Shown here: positions 36,214 through 48,140 of the stretch, in pieces
Numbering within the stretch: position 1 is the stretch's first letter
Layout of the letters: each line of letters begins with the position of its first letter
Assembly (NCBI GenBank): GCA_958510875.1
Contig: OY294067.1
Span: forward strand, 27,888,912-27,952,911
Reading direction: 5' to 3'
Length of the DNA stretch: 64,000 nucleotides
Source: Endomychus coccineus
Taxonomy: Eukaryota; Arthropoda; Insecta; Coleoptera; Endomychidae
Program-made: the position numbers and the translations under genes
The notes under the pieces: model-generated
Database searches by the model: none
Told to the model about the DNA's origin: nothing
The model's input: only the letters and a program-made list of their open reading frames with translations

Positions 36214-39200
36214 ATATAAGTACTATCATGGGAAGCTACAGATATATGCACTCTCAGTTCTCACATCCATAAGCATTGATTAACATGAGACGTTAATCAA
36301 TTCTATAAAGCTAACAGTCTATGTCAACTTAACTTAGGCCAGACATTACTACTACTAGTATCATTATTATTCGGCCTATATCGACTATGGTCACACAAAG
36401 TCGATGTGATGGCGGGGTAGAGGGGGCACTCGCAATAGGCACGCCTCCAATTTTCGAAGTTTCTGTTTGGTTTATTTCGAATTTTTCCATAATACGGCGA
36501 ACTCAAACGTGTAACATTTACAAAAATGTGATACGTTTTAAAGTTTTCTTTGTCTAGTCATACAAACCTTTATTTTGGTGTCAAGTACTGGAGTCTGGGG
36601 GGCATGTTCAAACTGCCCTGACCTCGCTGAGCCGCTCATGATACGTGTTGTGTTGTGTTGTAGGATGATAAATTGATCTAAAAATCGTCCCTATTATTGA
36701 CAATTTAAAGGCAATTCACCCAACTATTGCAACTTTCGGGCCACACTTGCCATGAATATATATTGATGATTCTTCAAATCAAATTCATTTCTGTCAAATT
36801 TAGATTAAAAAAAACGAGTTGGTTAATTTTTGTGATGTGCTTTAGCTCAGCCATTATTATAACAATGAAATATAATTCAGTTTAATATTTTTTATTAACC
36901 CTAAATAACGTCAATAAAAAATTAGATCTAACAAGTTCATATATGCACACAAACAAATATATAAGGGAGTAGGGAAAGATATTTCATTGATGCAGTTTTA
37001 TTTATTAAACAAAAAACATGAACTACATATATATTAATAGCAATAACAACAACTTCAACAATTCAACCACAATTCAATAGAATATTGGTGTTCGCAGATG
37101 ATTTACTTAAGCCATTTAATTATGTAACTACATGGATTAAAATAATATTAGGTATAGGTCGTGTTTTATTTCCACTCGTTTATAATGAATCTGTGTAAAT
37201 CGTTATAAATAACAACTTTGAATCAAAATAGCACCTAGGAAAGCAACAAATAAACTGATGCTGATCAAAATAATATTTTTCTCACAAGGAAATAAACTCT
37301 TCATAATTTCTTTCTAAAAGCTCAACTTACAGGCTGATTGCATATATTCACTCACATAATGTATTCTAATGATTTTTGTTAATGTTTTGGCTATTTTTTG
37401 GCTTCAACGAGTGTATGACATAATATACATTCTTAACATAATTAACATATATCATATTATTAACTTTAAATTTGTTCTAGTGAAAATATATACCAGAATG
37501 ATGACAATTGAAGATTTCACAACCATAAGCTTGCAACATAATTATTATTAATAGAGCTAGTCTCATGTTAAAACTGTAACAGGTACTCAGTTTTGATTCA
37601 TTATTGAAAGCTGAATTATTTGTCTTAATGAAACAATCAGATGTAGACTTTTTCCTTAATTGATTAAAACAATGGTTCAAAGTATGAAGCAATATATGAA
37701 ATTCGTGTATGCAGAGGTTGGTAGTAATTGTAATAATTCTCAACGAAATCAATTTTTAACTAGGGACAATAGCTCCTATTTGTTAATCGTTACCTGTGGA
37801 GAAAAATAATTGGGCACAAATAACTTGCTCTGAATTTTGAGCACATAATTATTCTGAACATCTGGAAAAATCTATAAATGTATAATAGTGGTCGTGAGAT
37901 TAGCTCTATTTTAGGCACATGTTTTTAACAGTAACTTAACTATATGTGAGCTATCTACCTATTATATATATATCAATGATTATTTATATTCTATAAATGA
38001 GAAAGAAATTAAGAATTTTCACTTCAAGACTTTATTATAACAAATCTCTACTGAATACTACTGATTCATAAATTAATATGAAGCCTTAAACCAAATTGAA
38101 TATTTGAAAAGTTAATTAAATAATATATATAACACAAAAGAACTGGGGATGCTTCCAAAACAGATTTAAACCTACAAAGAAGAGAAGCAATTTTAGTCTA
38201 TATAGCAACCAATGATCATTGTGCCAAATTACAAATCCATTGGCTATGTGGAAATAAACTTCTCACTATTCAGTAATACAAAAAATTCACTGAAAACTGT
38301 AATACAAAATCCACATATTCTTATAGCAAATATGTCTTGAATAAATAAAACTTTCGAGCCTATAATGAAGATGAACTACAACAACATCTTAATTATATTA
38401 TATCATTTTTATTCTTGTAACCGAAGGGAATCTACAATATCACATTTATAAAGGTTGATTATCCAAATTGAACTTTAGGATTTGAAATGCGCGCCGTTTG
38501 CATAGTATAAACTATTGAGGGAGAGGAACACGTAAAAAAAGTGCTTTTTTTGCATTAAGCTGCGGTTTGCAATAAGTATACATCCGATCTTGCTGAAATT
38601 TCAGCTCTTAATCTTTAAAAGAACAAGAGTTATGAATATTTAAAATTTCGAGAAAAATCGGTGGTTTTTTGCAATTTGCGGGGTCACCCCTGGTCCAATC
38701 GGGTTCATCCGCAGCTCATTATTTCCGTCTTTTCACGGCGCATACGCTTTTTTCTTTTTAACTCAATCCGACGATGTCCTACGAGAAAAACCGGTTTTGG
38801 CCATTTTCACCATTTTTTTTAACCATTTGCGACGATCAAAAAGTGTTCGATTTTAGTTCCTTTTAATTTGTATCATAATTATCTACTTAAAGCAATTTTT
38901 TTCTCCGAATTAAAAACTCCAAAAAGCTAATTCTATCACACTATCACTGCCATGTCCAGTTGTGACTTTTACTGTAGTCTCTTGGATTTTATTCACATTT
39001 CCATCCTGAATTAAATAGCCTTCAAAACAATTGTCCAAATTTATTTTCTAGTCTAACATATATCAAAGTCAAAAATATTTCTGGCTATCCAGAGCCATTA
39101 CTCTCACAGCGATAAATACCTAGAATAAGATTGTGCCAAGACGAAATTGAACCATGCACAACAATTTATTGGTGTTGGTTCAGAATTACGACTAGGAAGC

Positions 39201-40154
39201 GGTGCTTTCAATCATTGCCGAAGATCGAAAAAGGTTTATAAACCTAACCTATGCTAAGTTTGTGCGGAAAATCGGGAAGCTGATAATATAAATTTCATCT
39301 GTTCACGAAGTTAACAGATAGTTTCGGAACCGCTGCCTTTTTTTAACTCAACTTGAACTTAAAAACAATTCTCCGATTAGAATTATAATTCCTCAGCCTC
39401 AGACGGCTCCGAAATATATGGGAAAATATGAGGCGCAGTATTTTTTTTTTGTTGAATTTATTCTTTGCATCTACGGCAATAATGAATCAACGCATGCGGA
39501 ATCTTCGTGGTGCCACTACATAATATCACATTCTTCCCTGGCGTTCCGTAGACGAAAAGAATTATTTTAGTGGGAATTTTTTGGGCGGATTTTTTAACAT
39601 ATTACTCATAATCAATAGTGCTTATTAGTAATTCCTTAGCTACTTAATAAGTTAATATTTGGACGAATTCGTTATAGGTTTTGATTGTTTACAATCTGGT
39701 ACAGGATTGTTTCAAATCAGTCACAATTAGTTAACTATTAATTCCTAAAAGGGCTAACGCTATAATGTAAAACATATTAAGCTCATTATCGATGGTATAG
39801 AACCAACAACAAACTGTTCCAATTTGCTCCCCAATTTGTTTGAAACTTTGAATGGATAATCATATTCATGGAATTAAGTTATAGTTTTGACGAAAAGTAC
39901 TTTCAAGGTCATCGAAACAACATTTAAAACGTCAAACCTACGTTCTACGCAAGAAAATTAGACCTCGAAATCCTAGATTTTGCCGCGGTACCAAGATGCA
40001 ATAATAAACTGAAAAATATGTAGAATAGTAAAATAAAATATAAATTAAAATTTACACGATCTGAAAGGCTTACTTGCTGTCAATTTGTTCGTCACACGGT
40101 GACGTAATCAATATAGGTCCTGTTTGTTTGCAAGAATTATTCTGACTTAGCCAC
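36214..40154. other. Long intergenic region, no gene seen
   Basis: AT-rich DNA of almost 4 kb. A more GC-balanced patch at about 38480-38830 looks like a dispersed repeat (phrases GCAATTTGCGGGGTCACCCC and TTTTCACGGCGCATACGC) but has no visible ends. Frames at 37369-37551 and 37477-37752 are AT-driven and opposite each other. Confidence 0.35.
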
Positions 40155-40950
40155 TATTTTAGTTTTATTATTTCCTATTCAATATTTTTATATTGAATGA
40201 TATGGTTAATTTCATTTTATTTAAAGAATTAATATTTCAATATTAATATTGATTGATTGAATATTTGCCTTGTTTCATTAATATTTTGTACAGTAATTGG
40301 TTATAGTGATGGTTGTATAGAGAGAAATTAAAATCAGAATCGGTATTTTGCTATTAATATCTATAAGAAGTGACTTGTTCTTCTAATTGAGTGATTTAGT
40401 AACAAAGTTATAAGATTTATCATTATTTGTTTAATATTTTTATCTTTTTTAGTTTTATTATTTTATTTTTAATAACTTTTAATTTTATATTGCATGATAT
40501 AATTTATTCTTCACAATCATATTTCATTATATTTAATTTATTATTATTGTTATTAATATTTCCATATTAATATTGATTGATTGCATAATTATTATAATTT
40601 TTTTGCCTTGTTTCATTAATATTTTCTACAGTAATTGATTATAGTGATGGTTATATAGAGGGAAATTAAAAGAGAATCGGTGTTTTGTTATTAATATACA
40701 TAAAAAGTGACTTGTTTTTCTAATTGAATGATTTAATAAAAATATTGATTTGTGACATCACAGTTATAAGATTTATTATTATTTGTTTAATAGTTTTTAA
40801 GATTATCTTTTTCAGTTTTATTATTTTATTTTTAATATCTTTTAATTTTATACATAATTTATTTTTCACAATCATATTTCATCATATTTAATAAAATCAA
40901 TATTTCAATATTAATACTGGAAGATTGAATATCATTATTGTTTTCTAGTT
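40155..40950. repeat. AT-rich imperfect tandem repeat, ~300-360-bp unit
   Basis: AGTTTTATTATTT starts units near 40160, 40450 and 40814. GTTTCATTAATATTTT.TACAG with TTATAGTGATGGTTATATAG recurs at about 40273 and 40611. Three decayed units (the last partial) of very AT-rich DNA; possibly a scaffold-attachment-like or satellite relic. Confidence 0.65.
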
Positions 40951-42542
40951 TTGTTTTATTATTTAAATTGGCTCATTCATTGCTACTTTTATTTGAATCA
41001 TCTATAATATTGTTAACTTATTCATGTAATATGATTAGAATTCTATTAGGTTGAGACGAGTTAGGTTCAGTTTCTTTCGTGTAGTAATTTATTACCCATT
41101 AACCATATAATTTTCGTTGGCTTAAAACAACATAATAAAACTGGAAGCCTTTCCTTATAAAATGGTCTATCCCTTTTGTGAAAGTGGAAACTGTTTGTGT
41201 CAACTATACCATCGGTGTAAAATAAATTATAATTGTTTCAGTCGATAGTAATGAAACATTAATACATTGTAATACTAGATCATTAATGGATACAGATAGA
41301 TATGATTTACTAAGCTTAGAAGTAGAAAAAAGTAGAAAATGCTTAACATTTTCTTCTCTCGTCAATTTCGTTGATAGCTGAAATATATTTTTATCTTGGA
41401 AATCACATCTACTATATGTAGGTACTTAATACACATAGGAATTACAAATCATCAGTGGCGGATCTACGGGGGAGGGGATTCAGATTCAAGCCTCATCTTT
41501 TACAATGTCATTGCAAAAATATCTATAATATGTGAAGATAAGCTGCTTCAAAAATTATTAACCTACATCAATGAAATGAATACTTATCAATAAAAGATAA
41601 AATACCTCTTGACAAAATTGTGGATCAGTTCTTGCATAACAGTCATAACACATAATCGTCTTTGACTGATATCTCTCCCACTTCAATCAAATATGAAAAA
41701 GTATACTTTTTTAGCCCAATAGTATTTTTGACACAATGAATTGTGTCAAATTGTCCCAATAATCATACCAATCTGATTTGTGATTGGGTAACTATTAGTG
41801 TTCAACATATCCTTGAATGTTACAATGATTAAAATCATGAGATTGTAATCCATTTTCTTTTTGTAAAATGAAGGTATTTATCAGCCTTCAACGTTTTCTC
41901 TTATGATAAAACACGTACTCAAAGTTTGAATTATCATTAAACTATAAAATAATTTACACTGTGGATACACTTTAACACTATGAATGAGAAATAATCACCC
42001 CTATCCACTTATCACTTTGCCATAAAAAAAATTGCCGTAAAATGGATTGGACATAAACATAATATATATGTCATTTCCGAGGTAATTTTTAAATAAAAAA
42101 CCCAAATTATTTAACTTTAATTACTAATTTTTAATTGAATTGATTGACACCCGAGTCAACACTAGTTGGTTTCACCCGGGGCTGACCCAGCTCTCTACCC
42201 CCATTTAACTACGCTATTGGTTACATTGGTTACAAACATTCACCATCCACCCTGTCTTGATAATTTTCCATTAGAATGATATAATTTTCAATAAATCATC
42301 GATAGACAAATTTTACCACAGACGTATCAGAATAACCGAAAAATGTAAGCTTCTTTATTTTAAACAATCACAGTTGAATATCTTTCGACATCTGCTATCA
42401 CTGATCACATATAGTTCCCATATCACATCTTAGCAAATCATGTATTTCATTTTTCCTATTGAAAATAGTAATAAGTGATTATAAAACAATCAATCGTTTA
42501 AAGAAAATATGAAATAGACTTAACTTGACAAGGATCGTTGCC
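40951..42542. other. Intergenic, with a CAGTGGCGGATCTA terminus-like fragment
   Basis: At 41453 CAGTGGCGGATCTACGGGGG resembles the start of a widespread DNA-transposon terminus; the same start occurs at 51130. No partner end was found for either. Otherwise there is no gene between this and the CAP gene stop at 42543. Confidence 0.4.
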
Positions 42543-45500
42543 TTACGACATTTCTGAGAGACTATTAGTAGAAGTAGATCCGGTACTTTCGCTGGCTACT
42601 GTGAACCGTGGTGGGAAAGTCTGAGTCATTCCTGGATATTCTGAGTAAGGAGGCAATACGTTTGTTAAGTAGTGTCCTGAAATATTTCCAGCGGGAGAAT
42701 AATGTGCTACTATCACTATTTTGCCACTCCTTGATGTTGCTTTACCGATTCCAAAATGTCTAGAACTGGCCCATATCAATTGGGTGAAATGCCCTAGAAA
42801 TATTGAAATAATCATTATTTATCAAATTCTAGACAACTGAAGACCGTACAACTTGTTTCTGATCGTAGTATAAAAATAGTATTGATATTTAATAATAGAA
42901 AGAAAATATCAGGGACATTTGAAAAATTATAGGTAAAACTGTGCTGAAATGATTCGAAACGAACGTTACCAAAAAATTTCTATTTGACTATTACACCGAT
43001 TTTCATAAACAAAATAGTACACTAATAGTTGCGGTATTATATCTATGGTTTCTGCGTCATATTAACTTTCGGAAGTTGGAGAATTTAACTCAAATTTTCA
43101 CACAAAAACTTCTAACATTTAATTTAAAAAATAATGCCAACAAATTGTTCCAGCAGTGGCACTCTCAAAGCTACTAATAGACTTTGGACATGACGAACAA
43201 TGAAAGTGACATAATTACCTGAATTAGAATTAGTATGTAATACATCAGGTTCCTTCCTGAAGTCATATTGTTTAACACCGCTATACCAGTATGACGCAAC
43301 TTCTTGACCTGTAATACCAACAGAAGTGAGATTTTTTGGAATCCTGTAACTAGATTTCAGTATCTGCATTATTTTTTGCCCGTTAGGCAAAGGACATTTA
43401 AACATGTTCGTATAGAAATGAATATATGACTATGATTAATGAAAAGCTTTTGCAGCCGACTTGTGAATTAAGATCCAATTAATGGTCTTTCGGAAAAATT
43501 GAGTGATAGTAAAACCTCATGATCTAAATATATGGTATGAGTCTTTAGATCAGAAAAGTCTTTTTGAAAAAAAAATAACCCTTTCTCTATATTCCATCCC
43601 TTGTGAAGATTGCAGGAAAGTATACATCGGTCAATCTTCCCAATACATCGATAAAAAATTAAAAACAACAAGGACTTCATCCAAAGCTCAACCCATTCAT
43701 TTGACTATGGCAATACAAAAATTTTGAATATCGAAAAGAATAATGATAAACGTTTAATGTTAGAAAGTATGCAAATTATCAAAAAAAATTAAAAAATTTC
43801 AAAACTTTATAATAATATGAATCAAACATAACCAAATTCAAATATTTTGAATTATCACTTTCTCTTGTCTATTTAATTTAACCTCAAAAGATATGTGTTA
43901 TCTAACATTATGACTTTTCTGAAAAAACTCTTAAATAAAATTCCATAGAATTCAATGGTGGAAGCCATTACTTTGTGATAATTTATCATATTGATATAAT
44001 AAAATAAGATACTTCTACTTTTTTTTATCACATATATTATAAAAACAAATTGTTACCACAACATTAACTCATTATCGGGAAGTATTTATCTTGGGTATGG
44101 TGGTTTCATGAGAGCGTAAAGAATAGCTTGCTATATGTTGAGAGAACATCACAATTTCAGGGCGGTCAGTTCAGGACGTAGGACGTCAGTATCATACCAG
44201 CACCAGTCGGGAGAATGTGCGAGTCCCTGTGTACGCCTCGAGTGAGGTAAGAGGAGGGGCGCACAGCAGTGCATCTCTCTTGTTTATGTGGTATTATGAT
44301 ATCATTGCGTTCTTTGTTGCACGTGTAGATTTCTGTCTATACTCCAGAAGAATTGTTTCCGATACTGTATGTCGAAACTATAGTCACCATTTGCTTCTAT
44401 AATATATGTGATCAAACACAAAGTAGAAGTGTTTTATTTTATTATATCCATAGAATTATCTTAACTAGATAGACATGTTAATATAATATAATAGTATGTA
44501 TTCAAAGCGAACATTGAAATGTAAAAGATAGAATAGCTAACTATAGAATTATGGTCCTTATTTCGTCATGTGAAATAATGGAATAGTATCTTTGTTATTT
44601 GATTAGCGAATTTCAATCTATTTCATGCACATAAATTTCATAATTGGCCATATGTTTCATCAATTTTTTCTCTTCCACACACTACCGATGTTATGTTTCC
44701 TGTAGTTCCAATTGGATTTAATAAACAAGTCAACTGCAGACGCATTAACTACGCTTCTTCTTTACTCGCCTGTAAGATCCGAATCAATGAAGTTCGATAA
44801 CTTGCAATATAAATTTTGGCCAATGTCTTTGTCGTTTCTATAATAGAATTTATTCGTATGTGCTAAATGGTTTGCCCATGTTTGTGCCAAATAACATAGC
44901 TGCAATACAAAATTTAATAACAAGTAATATACACATTCATAGCTACAAAAAAATTGGATGATCACCTAGTGGTGATCATATTGAAATAGTAAATCGTTGT
45001 TGCAATTATAGCACGAGAATATAATGTAATAATATACATGGTGATTAACGGTACATGGTACATTAAACGTTTCTGACGAACCATTTTACTGACTTGACTG
45101 AAAAGTAGTAGGTAACAACTTTTATATTTGAAATATAACCCTGTACATTATTTATTTTTGTAATCATTGAAATTCTGAATTTATTCGTGTATTACACTTG
45201 GTGTTTAAATTCAACTGTTTTTGAGAATTGACCAAAATGTCAATATTGAAATGCCAATATCCCAAAATCAATTGAATTCAAGCCCAAAGTGTGAAGCATG
45301 AAAAAATTCACAATGTCACAGAGATTACAAAAATTCTATAAAATGCAGGTGTTGCTTTTAAAATATCAGAGCTGCAACTGCTTGTCAGTAAAAGTACACA
45401 GACTACACCGTTGAAAATATTTTAGATCGGTAGAGCATATCGAATTATGTTTTTGACCAAATTTTCAACCAACCGTAGATCGGTTCACCAGAACGTGTGA

Positions 45501-46626
45501 TATACCATCCACCATGAATCACCCTCTGCATTATGTTTGTTAAGCGTTGGTTCAGTTGGTCACGTCCACGGTCATACATACAGGTCTGGGAACTCTATTG
45601 TTTGACTCTTACATGCCGCCAAACTCGTAGTCCCTCGCTCAGCCACCAGCTAGCGCTTGAATCGAAGTATGGCAACAATCACATTATTGAGTAAAATAAT
45701 TTTTCTCGTAACGCAATATTTACTATTCTGATTTGAGAGAGGAATAGAACTGTTACTCTTGTCAAAATGTATTACTCACCTTAAAAATAACTTTCCCTTT
45801 TTCGCACACATAAAAGACCTCGATAAAACGATTTCTTTCCGGAATCGCAAGCATCCACTTTTTTCGCATTTCCGCATCTTTCGGCACTTTAAAAACAGAA
45901 GTTTCTTGCTTTACACTTTTGTAACCCGTTTTGCTTTTCGGCATGGTTTCGTAATTTTTTTCTAAAAACGCCGGTATTCCTTGGGTTCGCAAGTCAACAA
46001 TGACAGTTGCCAGAGAACACGGTCATATACGTGTCAGATATCATTCTTCGACTACTGCGCCATCCATTGGTACTACGCGGCAGTTGACGCTTAGCGGAGT
46101 CACTTCTCATAAGGAAATAGCCTCGAGTTCCCAGACCTGTATGTACGACCTTGGTCACGTCTATTGGTGCAAAATCTTAGTAAAAATGTATGTGCTTACA
46201 AAATTCCACAGAAAATTCCACAAAAATGCCAGAAAATTCCACAAGAATACTAAAAATGCCAATAATTACAAAAAATCTCAAAAATTTCACAAAAATGCCA
46301 AAAAAACAAAAAATTTCACAAATTGCCGAAAATTCCAATAAATGCACTTTGTATGTACAAAAAAAATCCAGCAGTCCCTCTCTTTTATACTACAATACAA
46401 AAAATAAAAAAGTTTTCATCAACCTTTTATTGAGTGTTCCCTAGATTCTTTCGATGTGTGTGTAAAGGAATAGAATAATATAACACTCACCTCTGAAGAC
46501 ATAGTTAGACACGGAGAATTATGCCTTTGTCTGTAAACGTTATGCCAACATATGCAGTCACTTATAAAATCGCTATCTTGCCATGCTGTTCGTAAATCAG
46601 ATGCATCCAATAACATACTCACAGGT
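42543..46626 (-). CDS. GAPR-1-like CAP-domain protein, last four exons (5' end open)
   Basis: CAP/PR-1 family, closest in pattern to Golgi-associated pathogenesis-related protein 1, which binds membranes and lipids. Minus-strand exons 46626-46491, 44899-44770, 43308-43219 and 42793-42543 join in phase. In order they show DCICWHNVYRQRHNSPCL (first CAP helix), LAQTWANHLAHTNKFYYRND, DIGQNLYCKL, DLTGQEVASYWYSGVKQYDF, the CAP1 signature GHFTQLIWASSRHFGIGKA, IVIVAHYSPAGNISGHYLTNVLPP, and a Ser/Thr-rich tail. The second exon ends at a GC donor (ACAG|GCGAGT); the only alternative GT breaks the frame. Two acidic residues of the CAP cavity are replaced: GENL is GQNL, and the W-Y-S-E glutamate is glycine. 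The first listed exon begins in phase 2, so upstream exons are missing. Introns hold PLE and P-like relics. Confidence 0.9.
43080..43175 (-). mobile_element. PLE 3'-end relic in a CAP intron
   Basis: Minus-strand sequence here is a diverged version of the tail of the palindromic PLE at 12.7 kb: AACAATTTGTTGGCATT, preceded by GAGAGTGCCACTGCTGGAAC, which corresponds to the stem II region of the hammerhead-like motif, now eroded. It ends in a TTAAATGTTAGAAGTTTT match. Confidence 0.65.
43540..43810 (+). pseudogene. PLE GIY-YIG relic in a CAP intron
   Basis: The plus strand reads LYSIPCEDCRKVYIGQSSQY, a GIY-YIG nuclease core with its CxxC pair, and then decays. Further on (43730-43800) an ILNIEKNNDKRLMLESMQII-like end of the domain can be followed in a shifted frame. 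Together with the opposite-strand tail at 43080-43175 it suggests another inverted PLE pair, older than the 11-13 kb palindrome. Confidence 0.65.
43811..44769. other. CAP intron sequence, nothing else assigned
   Basis: Mostly AT-rich. A GC-richer patch at 44160-44290 (phrase GAGGGGCGCACAGCAGTGCA) stands out but matches no family I know. Confidence 0.3.
45567..46153 (-). mobile_element. P-element-like non-autonomous transposon, copy 2 (with THAP exon)
   Basis: It starts CACGGTCATACATACAGG at 45567 and ends CCTGTATGTACGACCTTG at 46153, with the exact 8-bp duplication GTCACGTC at 45559-45566 and 46154-46161. It is 587 bp long and sits in an intron of the CAP gene. It shares termini and an internal block with the 35.2-kb copy. 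Its minus-strand interior encodes a THAP-like exon. Confidence 0.9.
45780..45944 (-). pseudogene. THAP-domain-like first exon of P-type transposase
   Basis: The 55-codon exon begins MPKSKTGYKSVKQETSVF and continues KVPKDAEMRKKWMLAIPERN, then FYVCEKGK, ending at a good donor (TTTAAG|GTGAGT) near 45779. FKVPKD...KKWM.AIPR.N and YVCE are core THAP patterns; THAP is the DNA-binding zinc finger at the start of P-element transposases. The first zinc-binding cysteine pair and the final histidine are not present, so the finger should not fold. No later transposase exon is in the element. Confidence 0.7.
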
Positions 46627-47223
46627 CTGTTATGTAAAATCTATAACGAAAATAAATGAATCAAGCATGTTTTTTTCTTAAATTTACCAGGATAAACTCG
46701 ACATATCGTTTTGTTATAATAATTGTTGAAATGAATGGCTATCCAAAAACATTTTTCAACCCTATCATAAAAGAAAGAATAAACAAAATCTGTAATGGTA
46801 CGTCCATATATAAATAATATAAACTGAAATACAGAGAATCTTATAACATTACCATAAATTCCGGAGACTTTAGAGAAAATTAAGAAATGTTTAAGAAAGT
46901 ATGATATAAATGTTGCGCATAAACCTACTGTGTTGGTAAATATTTTTCAAATCTAAAACCTAAAGATGAACAAACTAAATTCCATCGCTCTTGCTAAACA
47001 CTGTTTTGATTTTAACCATCAATTCGATTAAAAAATGTTAATGTTTTAACTAAAGAAACCAATTATTATGAAAGGTCTGGAGATGATTCACTTAAAACGT
47101 GACTCCAAGTGTGTAAATCATCGATCTGGCGTTCAATCATTAAGTCAGATTTATACTAATTTAATCAATCAAAACCCTTGCAAATTCCTACATGCGTCGT
47201 TATATTGTTAAAAGTATATTTTT
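46627..47223. other. CAP upstream intron/flank, nothing assigned
   Basis: AT-rich. Possible additional CAP exons could lie anywhere between here and the right side of the window; none could be recognised in the required phase. Confidence 0.3.
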
Positions 47224-48140
47224 AGTCGAGTCAATTTAGCAAAAAAGCTCGGAATTTTTTCCAAACAAACCAATCAACTTTATGATCTAGTCGCTAGACC
47301 ATTTTCACCTGTTAAACAGGAAATTGTCCAATTTTCATGGGAAAATTTATTGTAAAATTTGTAAAATTGGTATTGTCTAAAATTGGCTGGAAAACTCCAC
47401 TCGGGGGTTTTCGGGGTCGCTGATCACGATTCCGAAGTTAGATTTACCATTTTCTACCGCGGTAGCTAGAAATTGGCCAATTTTATGTCAGTAAAATGGA
47501 TAAATCAGATAATTTCGTAATTTTTGTTGAAAATGGCTAGAAAATTTCACTCGGTAGTCATTTGATATTGGATATGAAACAAATGATTTACAGTCACGGA
47601 TGAATTCCCTGACTTTTGATAGCAGTGCCAATTTCAACAAAAATTACGAAATTATCTAATTTATCTATTTTTCTGACATAAAATTGGCCAATTTGTAGCT
47701 ACCGCGGTGGAAAATGGTACATCTAACTTCGGAATCGTGATCAGCGACCTCGAACACCCCCGAGTGCAATGTTTTAGTCAATTTCAACAAAAACTGCGAA
47801 ATTATTAAATTTGACCATTTTTGGGACATAAAGTTGGCCAATTTCTAGCTACCGCAGTGGAAAATGGTGAATCTAACTTCAGAATCGTGATCAGCGACCC
47901 CGAAAACCCCCGAATGGAGTTTTTCAGCCAATTTTGGCAATACTTACCAATTTTACAATAAATTTTCCCATGAAAATTGGCCAATTTCCGGTTTAACAGG
48001 TGAAAAATGGTCGAGCGACTTGAAGTTCAATATCGTTCAGTATCCGTCCAGGAACGATTTGCAAAAAAAATTAAGTTGATTGGTCTGTTTGGAAAAAATT
48101 CCGAGCTTTCACATTTTTAACGTCTAATTTGACCCGACTA
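47224..48140. repeat. Foldback element with internal ~150-bp duplication
   Basis: The left end TTAGTCGAGTCAATTTAGC and the right end TTTGACCCGACTA are inverted, and landmarks mirror inward on both sides. These include GAGCTTT/AAGCTCGGAATTTTTTCC, AATTTTCCCATGAAAATTGG, GGGTCGCTGATCACGATTCC and CTACCGCGGTAGCTA. The inner loop is near 47545-47630. The right arm has one module duplicated (about 47635-47785 and 47786-47940), each with GTGATCAGCGACC. It is non-coding. Confidence 0.85.

Noticed and set aside
41453..41480. CAGTGGCGGATCTA terminus as a transposon
   Set aside because: No inverted partner end or target duplication found here or for the similar start at 51130.
44160..44290. GC-richer patch with a good donor-like GAG|GTAAGAGG
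   Set aside because: No reading frame, partner acceptor or repeat boundary supports an exon or LTR.
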